Part shown: positions 41,552 to 50,772 of the stretch, piece after piece | How positions within the stretch are numbered: position 1 is the first letter of the stretch | How the letters are laid out: each line of letters starts with the position of its first letter | Origin: Nitrospira sp. | GTDB taxonomy: Bacteria; Nitrospirota; Thermodesulfovibrionia; Thermodesulfovibrionales; Dissulfurispiraceae | NCBI GenBank assembly: GCA_002634385.1 | Contig: NSJL01000001.1 | Location: 124,001 to 188,000, forward strand | Length of the DNA: 64,000 nt | Reading direction: 5' to 3' | Notes under the pieces: model-generated | Told to the model about the DNA's origin: nothing | Databases searched by the model: none | What the model saw: the letters and a program-made list of their open reading frames with translations, nothing else | Translations under genes and position numbers: made by a program

Positions 41552-42835
41552 TTACGCCGCGTTCTTGGATTTGGCCGCTTCCTCGGCCTTTTTCTTGAAT
41601 TCCTTCAGAATCGCCTGCTCCTTCTTGTTCTTGGCAAGATACCCGGGAGTCGTCTGCCAGAACATCAGAACCGCAAGGATAATCAATATCCACCCGAAGA
41701 CAAACTTGAATTGCTCAAGGGTGATCATCTCGGTCAGCTTGGGGCCGATAAAGCCTCCCACCACCATAGCCAGCCCGATGGAAACACCCAGTTTCCAGCT
41801 GATGAATTTGATCTTCGAATAGTTGTAGATACCGCTCCCCTGAGAGAAAAGGACCGTAGGCATCACGGTACCGGCCACGATAGTGTGCGGCAACGGCCAG
41901 AGGGATACCAGCAGCGGATTCATAATGAATCCTCCCCCCGCACCCATAAGCACGCCGAAAATGGCGATGGCCAGCGTCAGGAGAAAGGGACCGAAAATAT
42001 TGAGGCTGGTACCGGCATTGCCGAGATAGACGTTCGGAAAGCTGATATTGTTCTCGAAAGTGACGGCCTGGCTCCTGGTGTTCTTGTCCACGGCGGCAAC
42101 GATGGAATACTTTCCGGGGGCAAGGCCTTCACGGATCTTGATCACCGCCTTGTAGGCGCCATCAGGGTTGATCTCCACCTCAGGGGCCATGACCTTGTCG
42201 AGGTTCCTGAAGCGGGCCTTCACCAATTGCATGGAACGCTTCTTGTTCTCTTTCTCCTCCATGGCCGGCAGGAGATCCCCCCTCGAACCGATAATGCTTC
42301 CCATAAGAGTAGCCTGGTACCTGTCTATCTTGGTTTTGGCAGGAGCGGAATAGACGGCGTCGGCGCCCGTTTCCTTGAGCGCCTTGGAGAAGCTCCATTT
42401 CTTGCCCTCTTTTTTGTTCTTCTCGAAATTCTCCTTCTGGTCTTTCGGTATGAATATCTTGTAATAAGCGGGTATGTCGTATGTCATATAGAGGACATAC
42501 GGCCTTTTGCCGGTATCCTTGTCCACGTCCGCATCGAAGCGGGATGCGCGGACCCGCTTGTCGGCCCACACCTCGATGTACACCGGTTTGCCCGCCGGGG
42601 CGGTTCCGGTTACCGTAATGGTTCCCCCATTGCTCAGCGAGGTCGTATCGATCTGCGCAGTGACCACGTCCGATGCCGAAGCGGGTTCTGCCTTACTCTC
42701 CCCAGCCTTGAGCACCTCCTTCTGTGCCTCGGGGGCTGCCGCCTCCTTCGGTTTTTCGGCAAAAGCCCCGTTCTGATACACCATAAACAGTGTTGCGCTT
42801 ACTGCAATCACCAATGCAATCCAGAAACGTTTCAT
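41552..42835 (-). CDS. TauE/SafE-family half-transporter with periplasmic domain
   Basis: 427 residues from ATG 42835, chosen because GGGAGG lies six bases upstream. A signal-anchor (RFWIALVIAVSATLFMVYQNGAFA) is followed by a periplasmic region of about 245 residues with beta-sandwich-like segments (TITVTGTAPAGKPVYIEVWAD, APEVEINPDGAYKAVIKI) and then one TauE/SafE repeat of four helices with the motif GVLMGAGGGFIMNPLL. The periplasmic part may capture or present the anion, or bind a partner protein. Transport substrate is inferred only from the family (sulfite, sulfoacetate, related anions). Confidence 0.85.
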   Translation of the reverse strand: MKRFWIALVIAVSATLFMVYQNGAFAEKPKEAAAPEAQKEVLKAGESKAEPASASDVVTAQIDTTSLSNGGTITVTGTAPAGKPVYIEVWADKRVRASRFDADVDKDTGKRPYVLYMTYDIPAYYKIFIPKDQKENFEKNKKEGKKWSFSKALKETGADAVYSAPAKTKIDRYQATLMGSIIGSRGDLLPAMEEKENKKRSMQLVKARFRNLDKVMAPEVEINPDGAYKAVIKIREGLAPGKYSIVAAVDKNTRSQAVTFENNISFPNVYLGNAGTSLNIFGPFLLTLAIAIFGVLMGAGGGFIMNPLLVSLWPLPHTIVAGTVMPTVLFSQGSGIYNYSKIKFISWKLGVSIGLAMVVGGFIGPKLTEMITLEQFKFVFGWILIILAVLMFWQTTPGYLAKNKKEQAILKEFKKKAEEAAKSKNAA

Positions 42836-43072
42836 AAACATCCTCCCTTCTTTCATTTCTCCGCGGCGCTTTCCGGCGCTCGCGGTACTTTCCCTTTCCC
42901 CGTCATCCTTCCCGGGCCTCTCCTTCTTTCCCCCTCCCCTCGAACACCCCCTTTATCTTCCGTATCCTCTTTCCGGAGATCTGCATGGCGGCTTGTCCGG
43001 CAACCTCGTCCTAGGGTAAAGCAGCTCACGAGAAGGGGATACCGCTCCGGATTACGAACCCGCTTTCAAAAG

Positions 43073-43088
43073 AGCAATAACCATACCA
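43073..43088 (-). promoter_or_regulatory. Sigma-54 (-24/-12) promoter of the TauE/SafE operon
   Basis: Minus-strand TGGTATGGTTATTGCT has GG-N10-GC with TTGCT, as in the site at 28528. Transcription would start near 43060, about 225 bases before the TauE/SafE start. Confidence 0.7.
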
Positions 43089-43166
43089 TTTCTCCGGACT
43101 TCCGAAGAAAGAGAATCAGGGAGCGATATCAGCGACTTGCTGGTGAATAGGGGTGCGGAAGGGGAA

Positions 43167-43222
43167 CCGGCATTGTCCCAAAAGGAACAATGCCGGCAAA
43201 AAACTGTCCCATTCGGGACAGT
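43167..43222. promoter_or_regulatory. Paired TGTCCC-N4-GGGACA palindromes (operator and/or terminator)
   Basis: Two similar palindromes: one with 13-base arms and one mismatch (43167-43196, core TGTCCCAAAAGGAACA) and ACTGTCCCATTCGGGACAGT (43203-43222). They lie 80-150 bases upstream of the sigma-54 promoter, as enhancers do. The second is also followed by six T on the minus strand just after the kinase stop at 43248, so it may double as that gene's terminator. Confidence 0.65.
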
Positions 43223-43247
43223 GCCAGGAAGCACGGAGAGTCCGGAG

Positions 43248-46200
43248 CTAAGAACAGAGAGTCCGGATCCGTATCTGTCGTACGGGGAGGATAAAGGTAA
43301 AAATGCTGCCCCGTCCGGGCTCGCTTTCGGCCCATATCCGGCCGCCATGCAGCTCGACAAGCCTTTTCGTAAGGGCAAGGCCCAGTCCTGTTCCCTCGTA
43401 GTGCTTCGAGGAGGAGGATTCGAGCTGGGAAAACTCCTGGAAGAGGCGGTGCATATCTTCGGGCCTGATACCGATTCCCGTATCGCTTACCGACACTTTG
43501 AGATACTCTTGCCCTGGAGCTGCCCCCTGGACAAGGACCCCGTTCCCGTCCGGGCCCATCATGCATGCGCTCACGCACACCTCTCCCCCCTCAGGGGTAA
43601 ACTTTATCGCATTACTCAGCAAATTGAACATGATCTGCCTCATCTTCCTCTCGTCGGCCTCTATCGAGGCCGCTATGCCGGAAGCAAGGGCAAGACGCAC
43701 GTGCACCCTTTGTTTCATCGCCTTCTCCCCGAGCATCGTCACTGAAGAGTGAAAGACGTCCTGTACTGCGACATCGCTCAGATCGAGGGTCATCTTTCCC
43801 GACTCGACCTTCGCCAGATCGAGAATATCATTGATAAGCCCGAGGAGATGCTTTCCGCTCTCGAGGATGTTGGCAACGTACTCCGACTGTTTCACGTTCA
43901 GGGTGCCGAAGAGCTGATCCAGCAGCATTTCAGAAAAACCGATCACCGCGTTCAGCGGCGTCCGCAGTTCATGGGACATGTTGGCGAGGAAATCGGATTT
44001 CGCCTTACTGGCGGACTCCGCCTGGAATCGTGCCTCTTCGAGCTCCCCGGTTCGCTCCGCGATCTTCCTTTCCAGCTCCTCGATAAGTACCCGGTGCTCG
44101 ATGACGCTGGCCGCCTGATTGGCAAAAACCAGGAGGAGCTTCATCCTCTTCCTCGTAAAGAAGAACGGCTCCTTGCTGTAGAAGTTGATGACTCCGGTCA
44201 CCAGACCCTCCGAGGTGATGAGAGGTGCGGCCATGGAGGAGCGATACCCCCTCTTCAGTGCCTCCTCCCTCCAGGGAACGTACAGCGGGTCCGTCTCCAC
44301 ATCATCCACCACCACCGGTGCCTTCTCCCGCACTGTTCGTCCCGTCGGTCCCCCTCCGTGAGGGGAGCCATCCCGGGTGATCCGGACGGATTCCAGGTAA
44401 CTGCCTCCCTCTCCCGTCCAAGCCACGGGACTGATGGTATATGCCTCCTCCTGTACCAGCCCGAGCCAGGCCATCGCGAGATCGAACTTGATGACCGCAA
44501 TGCTGCAGATCATTTCGAAGGCGTTCCGCATAAGGGGAGCGGCGATAAGGACATTGGAAGCATCGGAAAGCGCCATCAGCTCCTCACTGTATTTTCTCAG
44601 CGCATCCTCGGCCTCCTTTCTCGCCAGATATCCCGATATCATGTCACTCACCATGCGCAGGATCCGCTCATCCTCCTCCGTCCATACGCGGCTTTTCCCT
44701 GTGTCGCCGAATCCCATAAAGCCCCACAGGCCTCCGTTCTTCACCCGTATGGGAACGACCAGGAGGGCCCGCAGCCCCATGGACCGGAGAATCCCCCCCT
44801 CTGCGGCACCCTCCGCGGGGAGAGCAGCAACGTTGCCGATGCAGACCGCCTCCCCCTCCACAAGCTTCTGCAGGCACCATGGATAAAGGGACATCTCGAT
44901 ATTCTGCAGGGAATCGAAGTACGACACCTCCCCAAAGGCACACCACTCATTGATAAGACCCGTTTTCCCCTCATCAGCTCTGTACCGGAACAAATACGCG
45001 TTGGTTGCGTCCGCTGTTTCCCCGAGAATGGTAACGACTTGCTGGAAATCGGGGATCTCCCCGGAGACAAACAGCCGCGATACCCGGGCCAGGGCCTCTT
45101 CCACCGCAAGACGCCGTACAATCTCTTCTTCCGCTCTCTTGCGGTCGGTGATGTCGTGCACGGTTCCCGACATCTGCACCGGCTTGTACTCCGCATTGTA
45201 AACGACTTCGATCTGCTCATGGACAACACGTTCGGAACCGTCCTGCAGGGTAATCCGGTAATCGGTGGAAAAAGGAATATCCCAATATAACGCCTGCGCG
45301 ACCGCCCTGTCGTAAAACGTCCTTGCCCGGGGATGAATGCGCTTCAGGAGCTCCCCGCGGGCTTGCTCGTCCGCTCCGCTGCCCAGGCCGAAGATCCGGT
45401 ATACTTCACCGGACACGTGCAGTTCATCCGTAAGGATATTCCAATCCCAGTTCCCCATCCGGGCAAGCCGCTGCGCATTGGCAAGCCGGGTCTCGCTCTC
45501 CCGCAGCTCCTGCAGTCGCCTCTTCTGCTCGTCGAGGGAAACCTGCAGTGCCCCGGTCATGAGGTTAAAGGACTCTCCCAGTTCGCCGATCTCATCGCTG
45601 CCCTTCACCGCGACCCTTGCGGTGAAGTCGCCTCTCCGCATACGCAGGGCGGCATCCTTGAGGGCCAGAACCGGCAGTACGATATCCCTCCGCAGAACGA
45701 AAAGAGAGACGATGAAAAGAGAGACGATCACGAAAAGGGCACACATCCTAACAAGGTCGAATCTCCTCATTCCTTCCTTGTAGTCCCTTTCGAGCAGCCC
45801 CACAAGCCGGTCGATGAGGCTTGCATACGAGTACACCCGGCTGTCGTACTGCAGAAGAGGGTCCCGCGCTTTCCCGTCCCGGACCGAAAGAACCCGGGAA
45901 AGCAGAGGTTTCATGGTCCCTCTCCATTCCCTGTCTATCGAGGAATACAGAAGCATTTCGTCGTTCTTCCTCAACGGTCTGAAGCTCTTCGGCGCGTTGC
46001 CGGCATGCAGATCGTCCAGGGTTTCCCCGAACAGATCCATGTCCTTCAGCAGGGCTCTCTTGTAATACTCCTTTTCGCGGGGGTCCCGGGATTCGAGCAT
46101 CCTGTGCCCCAACCAGGCCATCTCGAAGGAGCGGTGGCGCAGGGTGCCCACACAGTTGATTCTCGTCGCCTCGCCCTTCATACGCTGCGTAAAAACAAAC

Positions 46201-46289
46201 CCCGTAAGGACCAGAAGGGCGATAAGGACGACAATCGAACCGCCCAGGAGGGCGCATTTCGTACTCAAGGATCTGACAGTACCCATCAC
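43248..46289 (-). CDS. Membrane histidine kinase with HAMP, PAS and two GAF domains
   Basis: 1013 residues. Two membrane helices (about 10-33 and 180-200) flank a NarX-like four-helix sensor region ([22 protein letters not shown]). Then HAMP, PAS ([11 protein letters not shown]), two GAF domains, HisKA with [16 protein letters not shown], and HATPase_c with DTGIGI and [12 protein letters not shown]. The periplasmic sensor type resembles nitrate/nitrite or oxyanion sensors, but the ligand is not readable. It lies downstream of the NtrC-type gene at 46612 with a 322-base gap. Confidence 0.93.
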   Translation of the reverse strand: MMGTVRSLSTKCALLGGSIVVLIALLVLTGFVFTQRMKGEATRINCVGTLRHRSFEMAWLGHRMLESRDPREKEYYKRALLKDMDLFGETLDDLHAGNAPKSFRPLRKNDEMLLYSSIDREWRGTMKPLLSRVLSVRDGKARDPLLQYDSRVYSYASLIDRLVGLLERDYKEGMRRFDLVRMCALFVIVSLFIVSLFVLRRDIVLPVLALKDAALRMRRGDFTARVAVKGSDEIGELGESFNLMTGALQVSLDEQKRRLQELRESETRLANAQRLARMGNWDWNILTDELHVSGEVYRIFGLGSGADEQARGELLKRIHPRARTFYDRAVAQALYWDIPFSTDYRITLQDGSERVVHEQIEVVYNAEYKPVQMSGTVHDITDRKRAEEEIVRRLAVEEALARVSRLFVSGEIPDFQQVVTILGETADATNAYLFRYRADEGKTGLINEWCAFGEVSYFDSLQNIEMSLYPWCLQKLVEGEAVCIGNVAALPAEGAAEGGILRSMGLRALLVVPIRVKNGGLWGFMGFGDTGKSRVWTEEDERILRMVSDMISGYLARKEAEDALRKYSEELMALSDASNVLIAAPLMRNAFEMICSIAVIKFDLAMAWLGLVQEEAYTISPVAWTGEGGSYLESVRITRDGSPHGGGPTGRTVREKAPVVVDDVETDPLYVPWREEALKRGYRSSMAAPLITSEGLVTGVINFYSKEPFFFTRKRMKLLLVFANQAASVIEHRVLIEELERKIAERTGELEEARFQAESASKAKSDFLANMSHELRTPLNAVIGFSEMLLDQLFGTLNVKQSEYVANILESGKHLLGLINDILDLAKVESGKMTLDLSDVAVQDVFHSSVTMLGEKAMKQRVHVRLALASGIAASIEADERKMRQIMFNLLSNAIKFTPEGGEVCVSACMMGPDGNGVLVQGAAPGQEYLKVSVSDTGIGIRPEDMHRLFQEFSQLESSSSKHYEGTGLGLALTKRLVELHGGRIWAESEPGRGSIFTFILPVRQIRIRTLCS

Positions 46290-46611
46290 CTGCCCCTGAC
46301 GGCACCTCCGGTCTTTTTCTGCATCGAATGATGCAGGACAGCATCAGATATCCCGGCACTGTACCCACAGGAGGACTCTTCTTGAGGGAAGATTGTTATC
46401 CCGTGCTTCGTGGAGCATTCCACTGCGGGCCATGTCCCCGGGAGCTATCACCCGAACCGCACCATCGAAGGACTTTTGGCCGCTCAGTACTTACCCGCAT
46501 CGCAAAGAGAGGACAGGAAGGGTAAGTGCCTCTAGTAAACCACACCACGCGACAGGGAAGCGTATGATGCAGGTCATAAGGGAGAGGAGCGCGCCGGACG
46601 CCCCTCGCCGG
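46290..46611. other. Intergenic gap without a gene
   Basis: 322 bases. The only structure I see is a palindrome CTGCATC-GAAT-GATGCAG (46319-46336), possibly an operator for the kinase gene. Open frames here have no ribosome site or family resemblance. Confidence 0.5.
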
Positions 46612-48039
46612 TTACGGCTTCTCCTCTCCGGCGAGCAGCCCGTGGTGCTTCATCTTGGTTCTCAGCTGCTTCCTGGTAATACCGAGCACTTCGGAGGCCT
46701 TCGTCTGATTCCAGGAGGTCTTTTCGAGAGCGCGCAGGATCAGCTTCTTCTCCGTATCCAGCAGGTTGAACTCCTCCCCGGTTCTTTTCTCCGTAGTGCG
46801 TATCTCTCCCCGGAGGGTCCGGGGCAGGTAATGCAGGGTGACGGTGTCGGTGGGACAGAGGACAACCGCTCTTTCGACGGCGTTTTCGAGCTCCCTCACG
46901 TTTCCGGGCCAGTCGTAGTCCATGAGCGCCCTCATTGCCTCGCTGTCGATGGAAGTGAGGGTCTTTTTGTTGACTTCATTGAACTTCTGAAGGAAAAAGT
47001 GGGCGAGAAGGGGGATATCCTCCTTCTTTTCCCGCAGGGGGGGAACCTGCAGGGTAACCACATTGAGACGATAGAAAAGGTCCTCCCGGAAGGCACCCCT
47101 GCGCACTTCCTCCTCGAGATTCCGGTTGGTAGCCGCAATGATCCGCACATCCACCTTGATCCTGTTCTTTCCTCCCACCCTCAGGATCTCCCTCTCCTGG
47201 AGAAAACGCAGGAATTTCTTCTGGATGCCGGGGGAGAGCTCTCCGATTTCGTCGAGGAAGACGGTACCCCCGTTGGCAAGCTCTATCTGTCCGGTCTTCT
47301 GATCATAGGCGCTGGTGAAAGAGCCCTTCTCATGGCCGAAAAGCTCGCTCTCCAGGAGCTCCTCGGGGAGGGCGGCGCAGTCGATGGGAATAAAAGGGCC
47401 GCCTGCCCGGGGGGATTCATAATGGATCGCCTTGGCGACAAGCTCTTTCCCGGTACCGCTTTCCCCCGTCACCAGCACATTGGAGTTGCTCCGTGAGACC
47501 GTCTCGATGAGGGAAAAAAGGTCCTGCATGACATGGCTCTTGCCGATAATGTTCTTGAAACTGTGGCGCTCTTTCAGGCGGGTCTTCAGGGAAATATTTT
47601 CAAGAAGCAGCCGGTGCTTCTCCACTGCTTCCCTGGTTACAGTGAGGAGCTCGTCGGGGTTCACCGGTTTTGCCAGGTAATAGTACGCGCCCTTCCGCAT
47701 CGCGTCCACCGCCTTTTCGATGGTGCCGTAGGCGGTGAGCATAATGACCGGCGCGTCCACCGCCCTCGTCTTCAACGCATCCAGCAACTCGGAGCCGTTC
47801 ATGCCAGGGAGCTTGTAATCGGTAATCACCGTGTCGAATTTCATCCGAACGGTCCTGTCCAGCGCCTCCTCGGCGGTTTTCGCCGTATGGACCTCATAAC
47901 CGCTTTTCCTCAGGATAGCGGAAAGGACCTTGAGAATATTCGCCTCATCGTCCACCAGCAATACTCTTCCCCTGTTATTCTCTTCCCGGTGAGCTGTCTC
48001 CACTTCTCCATACCTTGTTTGCATGTTATCCGAGGCCAT
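46612..48039 (-). CDS. NtrC-family sigma-54-dependent response regulator
   Basis: 475 residues: receiver with Asp74 as phospho-acceptor (VITDYKLPGMNG), AAA+ domain with GESGTGKELVAKAI and the sigma-54 loop as GSFTSA instead of GAFTGA, and a Fis-type helix-turn-helix (SWNQTKASEVLGITRKQLRTK). Its natural partner is probably the kinase at 50773, from which it is now separated by an inserted mobile segment; the kinase at 43248 is another candidate. It is the best candidate to bind the paired palindromes at 43167 and drive the TauE/SafE genes (inference). Confidence 0.94.
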   Translation of the reverse strand: MASDNMQTRYGEVETAHREENNRGRVLLVDDEANILKVLSAILRKSGYEVHTAKTAEEALDRTVRMKFDTVITDYKLPGMNGSELLDALKTRAVDAPVIMLTAYGTIEKAVDAMRKGAYYYLAKPVNPDELLTVTREAVEKHRLLLENISLKTRLKERHSFKNIIGKSHVMQDLFSLIETVSRSNSNVLVTGESGTGKELVAKAIHYESPRAGGPFIPIDCAALPEELLESELFGHEKGSFTSAYDQKTGQIELANGGTVFLDEIGELSPGIQKKFLRFLQEREILRVGGKNRIKVDVRIIAATNRNLEEEVRRGAFREDLFYRLNVVTLQVPPLREKKEDIPLLAHFFLQKFNEVNKKTLTSIDSEAMRALMDYDWPGNVRELENAVERAVVLCPTDTVTLHYLPRTLRGEIRTTEKRTGEEFNLLDTEKKLILRALEKTSWNQTKASEVLGITRKQLRTKMKHHGLLAGEEKP

Positions 48040-48165
48040 CTTTATTATACATTATACATCATTTCCCCCCCTGTTCCGGTTGAGAATACTGATAAAGAGG
48101 GAATTTGGGGGTCAAACCTAAACAATACACTTTACAAGGCGAGTCCGCTATGCTATTCTCCCTGC

Positions 48166-49110
48166 ATGGCGCGGCAATTGAGGATAGAATACGAAGGGGC
48201 CTTTTATCACGTCACCTCACGAGGGAACCGCAGAGAGCAGATATTCTGGGATGACCATGACCGGCTTGCATTCAAAAAGATCCTGACCCGCACAAAAGAG
48301 CGATATGGCTATCTTCTCCATGCTTACGTTTTGATGGACAACCATTATCATCTCCTTATCGAGACACCCCACGCAAACATAAAGCAGATCATGCAAAACA
48401 TCAATACAAGCTATACCGTATATGTGAACAGGAGGCATAACAGGGTGGGGCACCTGTTTCAGGGCAGGTATAAAGCCTTTATCGTGGACAAGGAAAGTTA
48501 TCTGCTTGAACTGGGACGCTACCTGCACCTGAATCCTGTCAGGGCCGGAATGGTGATAATGCCCGGTGAATACCAATGGAGCAGCTACGCTGATTATCTT
48601 CGAGGGAGCAAAGGAATGCTCACTGATACGGACGATACGCTCTTTGCATTTTCGAAGCGGCGTGCCGTGGCAGTAGAAAAACACAAGGGATTTGTTGAGA
48701 GGGAGAGTACAGAAAAATCACCGCTGCAAGGGGCGGAGGGAAGTATCGTCGGCGGAGAGGACTTTAAACACAACCTGTTGAAGCATGTAAAAGGCATTGC
48801 CGATACCACGGAACTACCCGATATAAAAAGGATCGAATCCAAATATACGATTGAGGACATAGTGAGAGCGGTTGCTCGGTATTACGGAACCACAGAGGAT
48901 AATTTGATCAAAAGAAAAAGAGCATGGAGAAGACAGAGGGGTATGGCGCTGTACCTTTGCAAGATCCTCAGTGGAAGGAAGAACGCTGAGATCGGAAAGC
49001 TGTTTGGCATAACGCTTCAGGGTGTGACGAACGCCGCCAGGCGCATTGGCACAATGAGGGAAACGGACAAGAAGATAGACAGTGAGCTTGAAGAAATCAA
49101 AAATGGGTAG
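48166..49110 (+). CDS. REP-associated tyrosine transposase (RAYT, IS200-like Y1)
   Basis: 314 residues. The N-terminal Y1 domain has RQLRIEYEGAFYHVTSRGNRREQIF, the HUH-like NHYHLLIETP, and LELGRYLHLNPVRAGMV carrying the candidate catalytic Tyr. The C-terminal extension resembles a DnaA-type helix-turn-helix (YTIEDIVRAVARYYGTTEDNLIKRKR, ALYLCKILSGRKNAEIGKLF). The start at ATG 48166 lies 33 bases inside the left inverted repeat. RAYTs act on palindromic or inverted repeats, so it may mobilise the flanking repeats. Confidence 0.9.
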   Translation: MARQLRIEYEGAFYHVTSRGNRREQIFWDDHDRLAFKKILTRTKERYGYLLHAYVLMDNHYHLLIETPHANIKQIMQNINTSYTVYVNRRHNRVGHLFQGRYKAFIVDKESYLLELGRYLHLNPVRAGMVIMPGEYQWSSYADYLRGSKGMLTDTDDTLFAFSKRRAVAVEKHKGFVERESTEKSPLQGAEGSIVGGEDFKHNLLKHVKGIADTTELPDIKRIESKYTIEDIVRAVARYYGTTEDNLIKRKRAWRRQRGMALYLCKILSGRKNAEIGKLFGITLQGVTNAARRIGTMRETDKKIDSELEEIKNG

Positions 49111-49113
49111 AGC

Positions 49114-49424
49114 CTGTAAAATATTTTGTGTAAGTAGCCTTCTGGGGTAGAATAGCAGACCACCCCGGAGGGAGAGCGAATGAAGATACGATCTGAACTG
49201 ATTGACGAACTCGTAAAAGACTACCAGAAACCTGAAGACATCCTGGGCGAAGGCGGACTGCTCAAGCTGCTGTACCTGTCCCTGAGGAATATTGCGAAGA
49301 AATGGACGATGCCGATAAAGAACTGGCGGGACGCTCTGAATCAATTTGCGACTCTCTTTGAAGGAAGAATGCCCTTGGCATGAACATTACAAAAAGGCAC
49401 TTACACAAAATTCTTGACACGCCC
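49114..49424. mobile_element. Internally deleted IS256-family element (MITE-like)
   Basis: Imperfect inverted ends share ATTTTGTGTAAGT (around 49123-49135 and 49401-49413). The interior holds only the beginning and end of an IS256-type transposase. Total length is about 310 bases. Confidence 0.75.
49180..49383 (+). pseudogene. Remnant IS256-family transposase: N- and C-terminal ends joined
   Basis: 67 codons. The first 26 residues (MKIRSELIDELVKDYQKPED onward) are the usual IS256-family N-terminus. From LYLSLRNIAKKWTMPIKNW to the end they match the extreme C-terminus. About 300 residues including the DDE catalytic core are missing, yet the join keeps the frame. The product cannot transpose DNA on its own. 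Confidence 0.85.
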
Positions 49425-49576
49425 CCTTTCAGTCACTATAAGAGCGGAAATTGACTTCCTCTTCGAAACGAACCGTTTATTTCCCCCTGGAATTTAGCAG
49501 AGTACTACTCGGCTACATCAAAAGGATAATACAGTTTATCTAACAAATCCCGTAGGACATACCGGATTGAAGGCGA

Positions 49577-49807
49577 TTATATTTTGATTTTCCCTATTTC
49601 AGCCTGTATCTTGCCAATCAGTTCCGAAAGTGCCAAAGTGTCCACCCTCAACGCCTGCAAGTCCTGTACTATGGGTTTCAACTGTTCTACCGTGTGCTTG
49701 AGTTCTTCCATACTTTTTTCTGCTTCTTTCGTTCCGCATTCCTTACATACCCAAGTACTGCCAATTTCTACCCAGTCCGTTACCGCACCGCAATCACACT
49801 TTCCCAT
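49577..49807 (-). CDS. Small zinc-ribbon plus coiled-coil protein
   Basis: 76 residues from ATG 49807, preceded by AAGGAGGGAAG. The N-terminal GKCDCGAVTDWVEIGSTWVCKECGTKE has four cysteines in a zinc-ribbon arrangement; the rest (SMEELKHTVEQLKPIVQDLQ onward) is a predicted coiled coil. No function is recognised. It is carried inside the inverted-repeat segment. Confidence 0.75.
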   Translation of the reverse strand: MGKCDCGAVTDWVEIGSTWVCKECGTKEAEKSMEELKHTVEQLKPIVQDLQALRVDTLALSELIGKIQAEIGKIKI

Positions 49808-50082
49808 GGATCTTCCCTCCTTACGATTATACAATCAGTATACCACAGGGCAAAGCGTTTACAATCCCGCAGACAAAGAATAGCGGTAGTTCAAAATGGA
49901 TAGGGGGCAGAAGAAGCAGCCTTTCAAAAAGAAACAACCTCTCTCAAGCATCGGCCAAGCATAGGCGGAAAAAGTCAGTTTAAAAGCGCAAAAGAGGGCC
50001 GATCCGCACCCTGGCAGAACCTGATATAATTCTGGATATGCAGAGCACATCAAGGAGTAAAGAAAGGAGGAAGGAGGAGGGA

Positions 50083-50604
50083 ATGGAAAACGAAACGCTC
50101 ATGACGATTTGCTCCCGCAGAGGTATCAGATCCTTCACCGGCGAGGCTGTCTCACGTGAAGACTTGATGAAGATTTTTAAGGCTGGCATGGCAGCTCCTT
50201 CCGCTGTTAACACGCAGCCACGGTCTTTTGTCGTGGTTACGAAGAGGGAAGTCCTGGATGAGCTTTGCGCTACGCTCCCCTATGCAAATATGCTCGACAG
50301 GGCAGGGGCAGCCATTGTGGTGTGCGGGATTCCAGACAAAGACGAGATCTACAGCAGGAAGTACTGGGTAATAGACTGCTCAGCGGCAACGGAAAATATC
50401 CTTTTGGCCTGTTATGCCCTTGGACTCGGGGCTGTCTGGACGGCGGTATATGTGGATGAGGAGAGGATCAGGAATGTCCGGAAGATTCTGAATGTCCCTG
50501 AAACCATCAGCCCCCTGAATGTCATCCCTGTGGGGGTTCCAAAGGAAAAAGGAGCGCCTATCAATAAGTTCAGAGAGGACAATATCCATTGGGAGAGGTG
50601 GTAA
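50083..50604 (+). CDS. Nitroreductase-family flavoprotein
   Basis: 173 residues from ATG 50083, behind a very purine-rich GGAGGAAGGAGGAGG. Family marks: CSRRGIRSFTGEAVSREDL at the start, GMAAPSAVNTQPRSFVVV for FMN binding, and the C-terminal LGLGAVWTAVY plus NVIPVGVPKE. It probably reduces nitro, quinone or flavin-type substrates with NAD(P)H. It is cargo of the inverted-repeat segment and AT-richer than neighbouring operons, suggesting transfer together with it. Confidence 0.9.
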   Translation: MENETLMTICSRRGIRSFTGEAVSREDLMKIFKAGMAAPSAVNTQPRSFVVVTKREVLDELCATLPYANMLDRAGAAIVVCGIPDKDEIYSRKYWVIDCSAATENILLACYALGLGAVWTAVYVDEERIRNVRKILNVPETISPLNVIPVGVPKEKGAPINKFREDNIHWERW

Positions 50605-50772
50605 GAGGGAATGGGCGCCCTTTCCTTATGAGAGAGGATACTGGCCTCTTCCTGACGTGAAGAATGAGACTATGTCGGATCAAGCGATGACAAGTACACC
50701 CTCTTATATCCGCAAAGTGTATTGTTTAGGTTTGACCCCAAAACTTCCCAAAACTTCCCGGGGAGGTGAGGA

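Larger units (their letters stand above)
48108..50739. mobile_element. 2.6 kb segment bounded by 26-base perfect inverted repeats
   Basis: The sequence beginning GGGGTCAAACCTAAACAATA at 48108-48133 recurs as an exact inverted copy at 50714-50739, and similarity extends outward through GGGAA-type ends. Inside are a RAYT transposase, a deleted IS256 element, a small zinc-ribbon gene and a nitroreductase. It is visibly richer in A+T than its surroundings. It interrupts a kinase-regulator operon. No clear target-site duplication is seen. Confidence 0.75.

Noticed and set aside
40037..43150. A plus-strand open frame of more than 1000 codons opposite the molybdopterin and TauE/SafE genes
   Set aside because: It is low-complexity, rich in His, Arg, Gly and Pro, has no family resemblance and is antisense to well-supported genes; high G+C at third positions explains it.
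46328..46525. Small open frame in the gap before the NtrC-type gene
   Set aside because: No ribosome site, atypical composition and no recognisable similarity.
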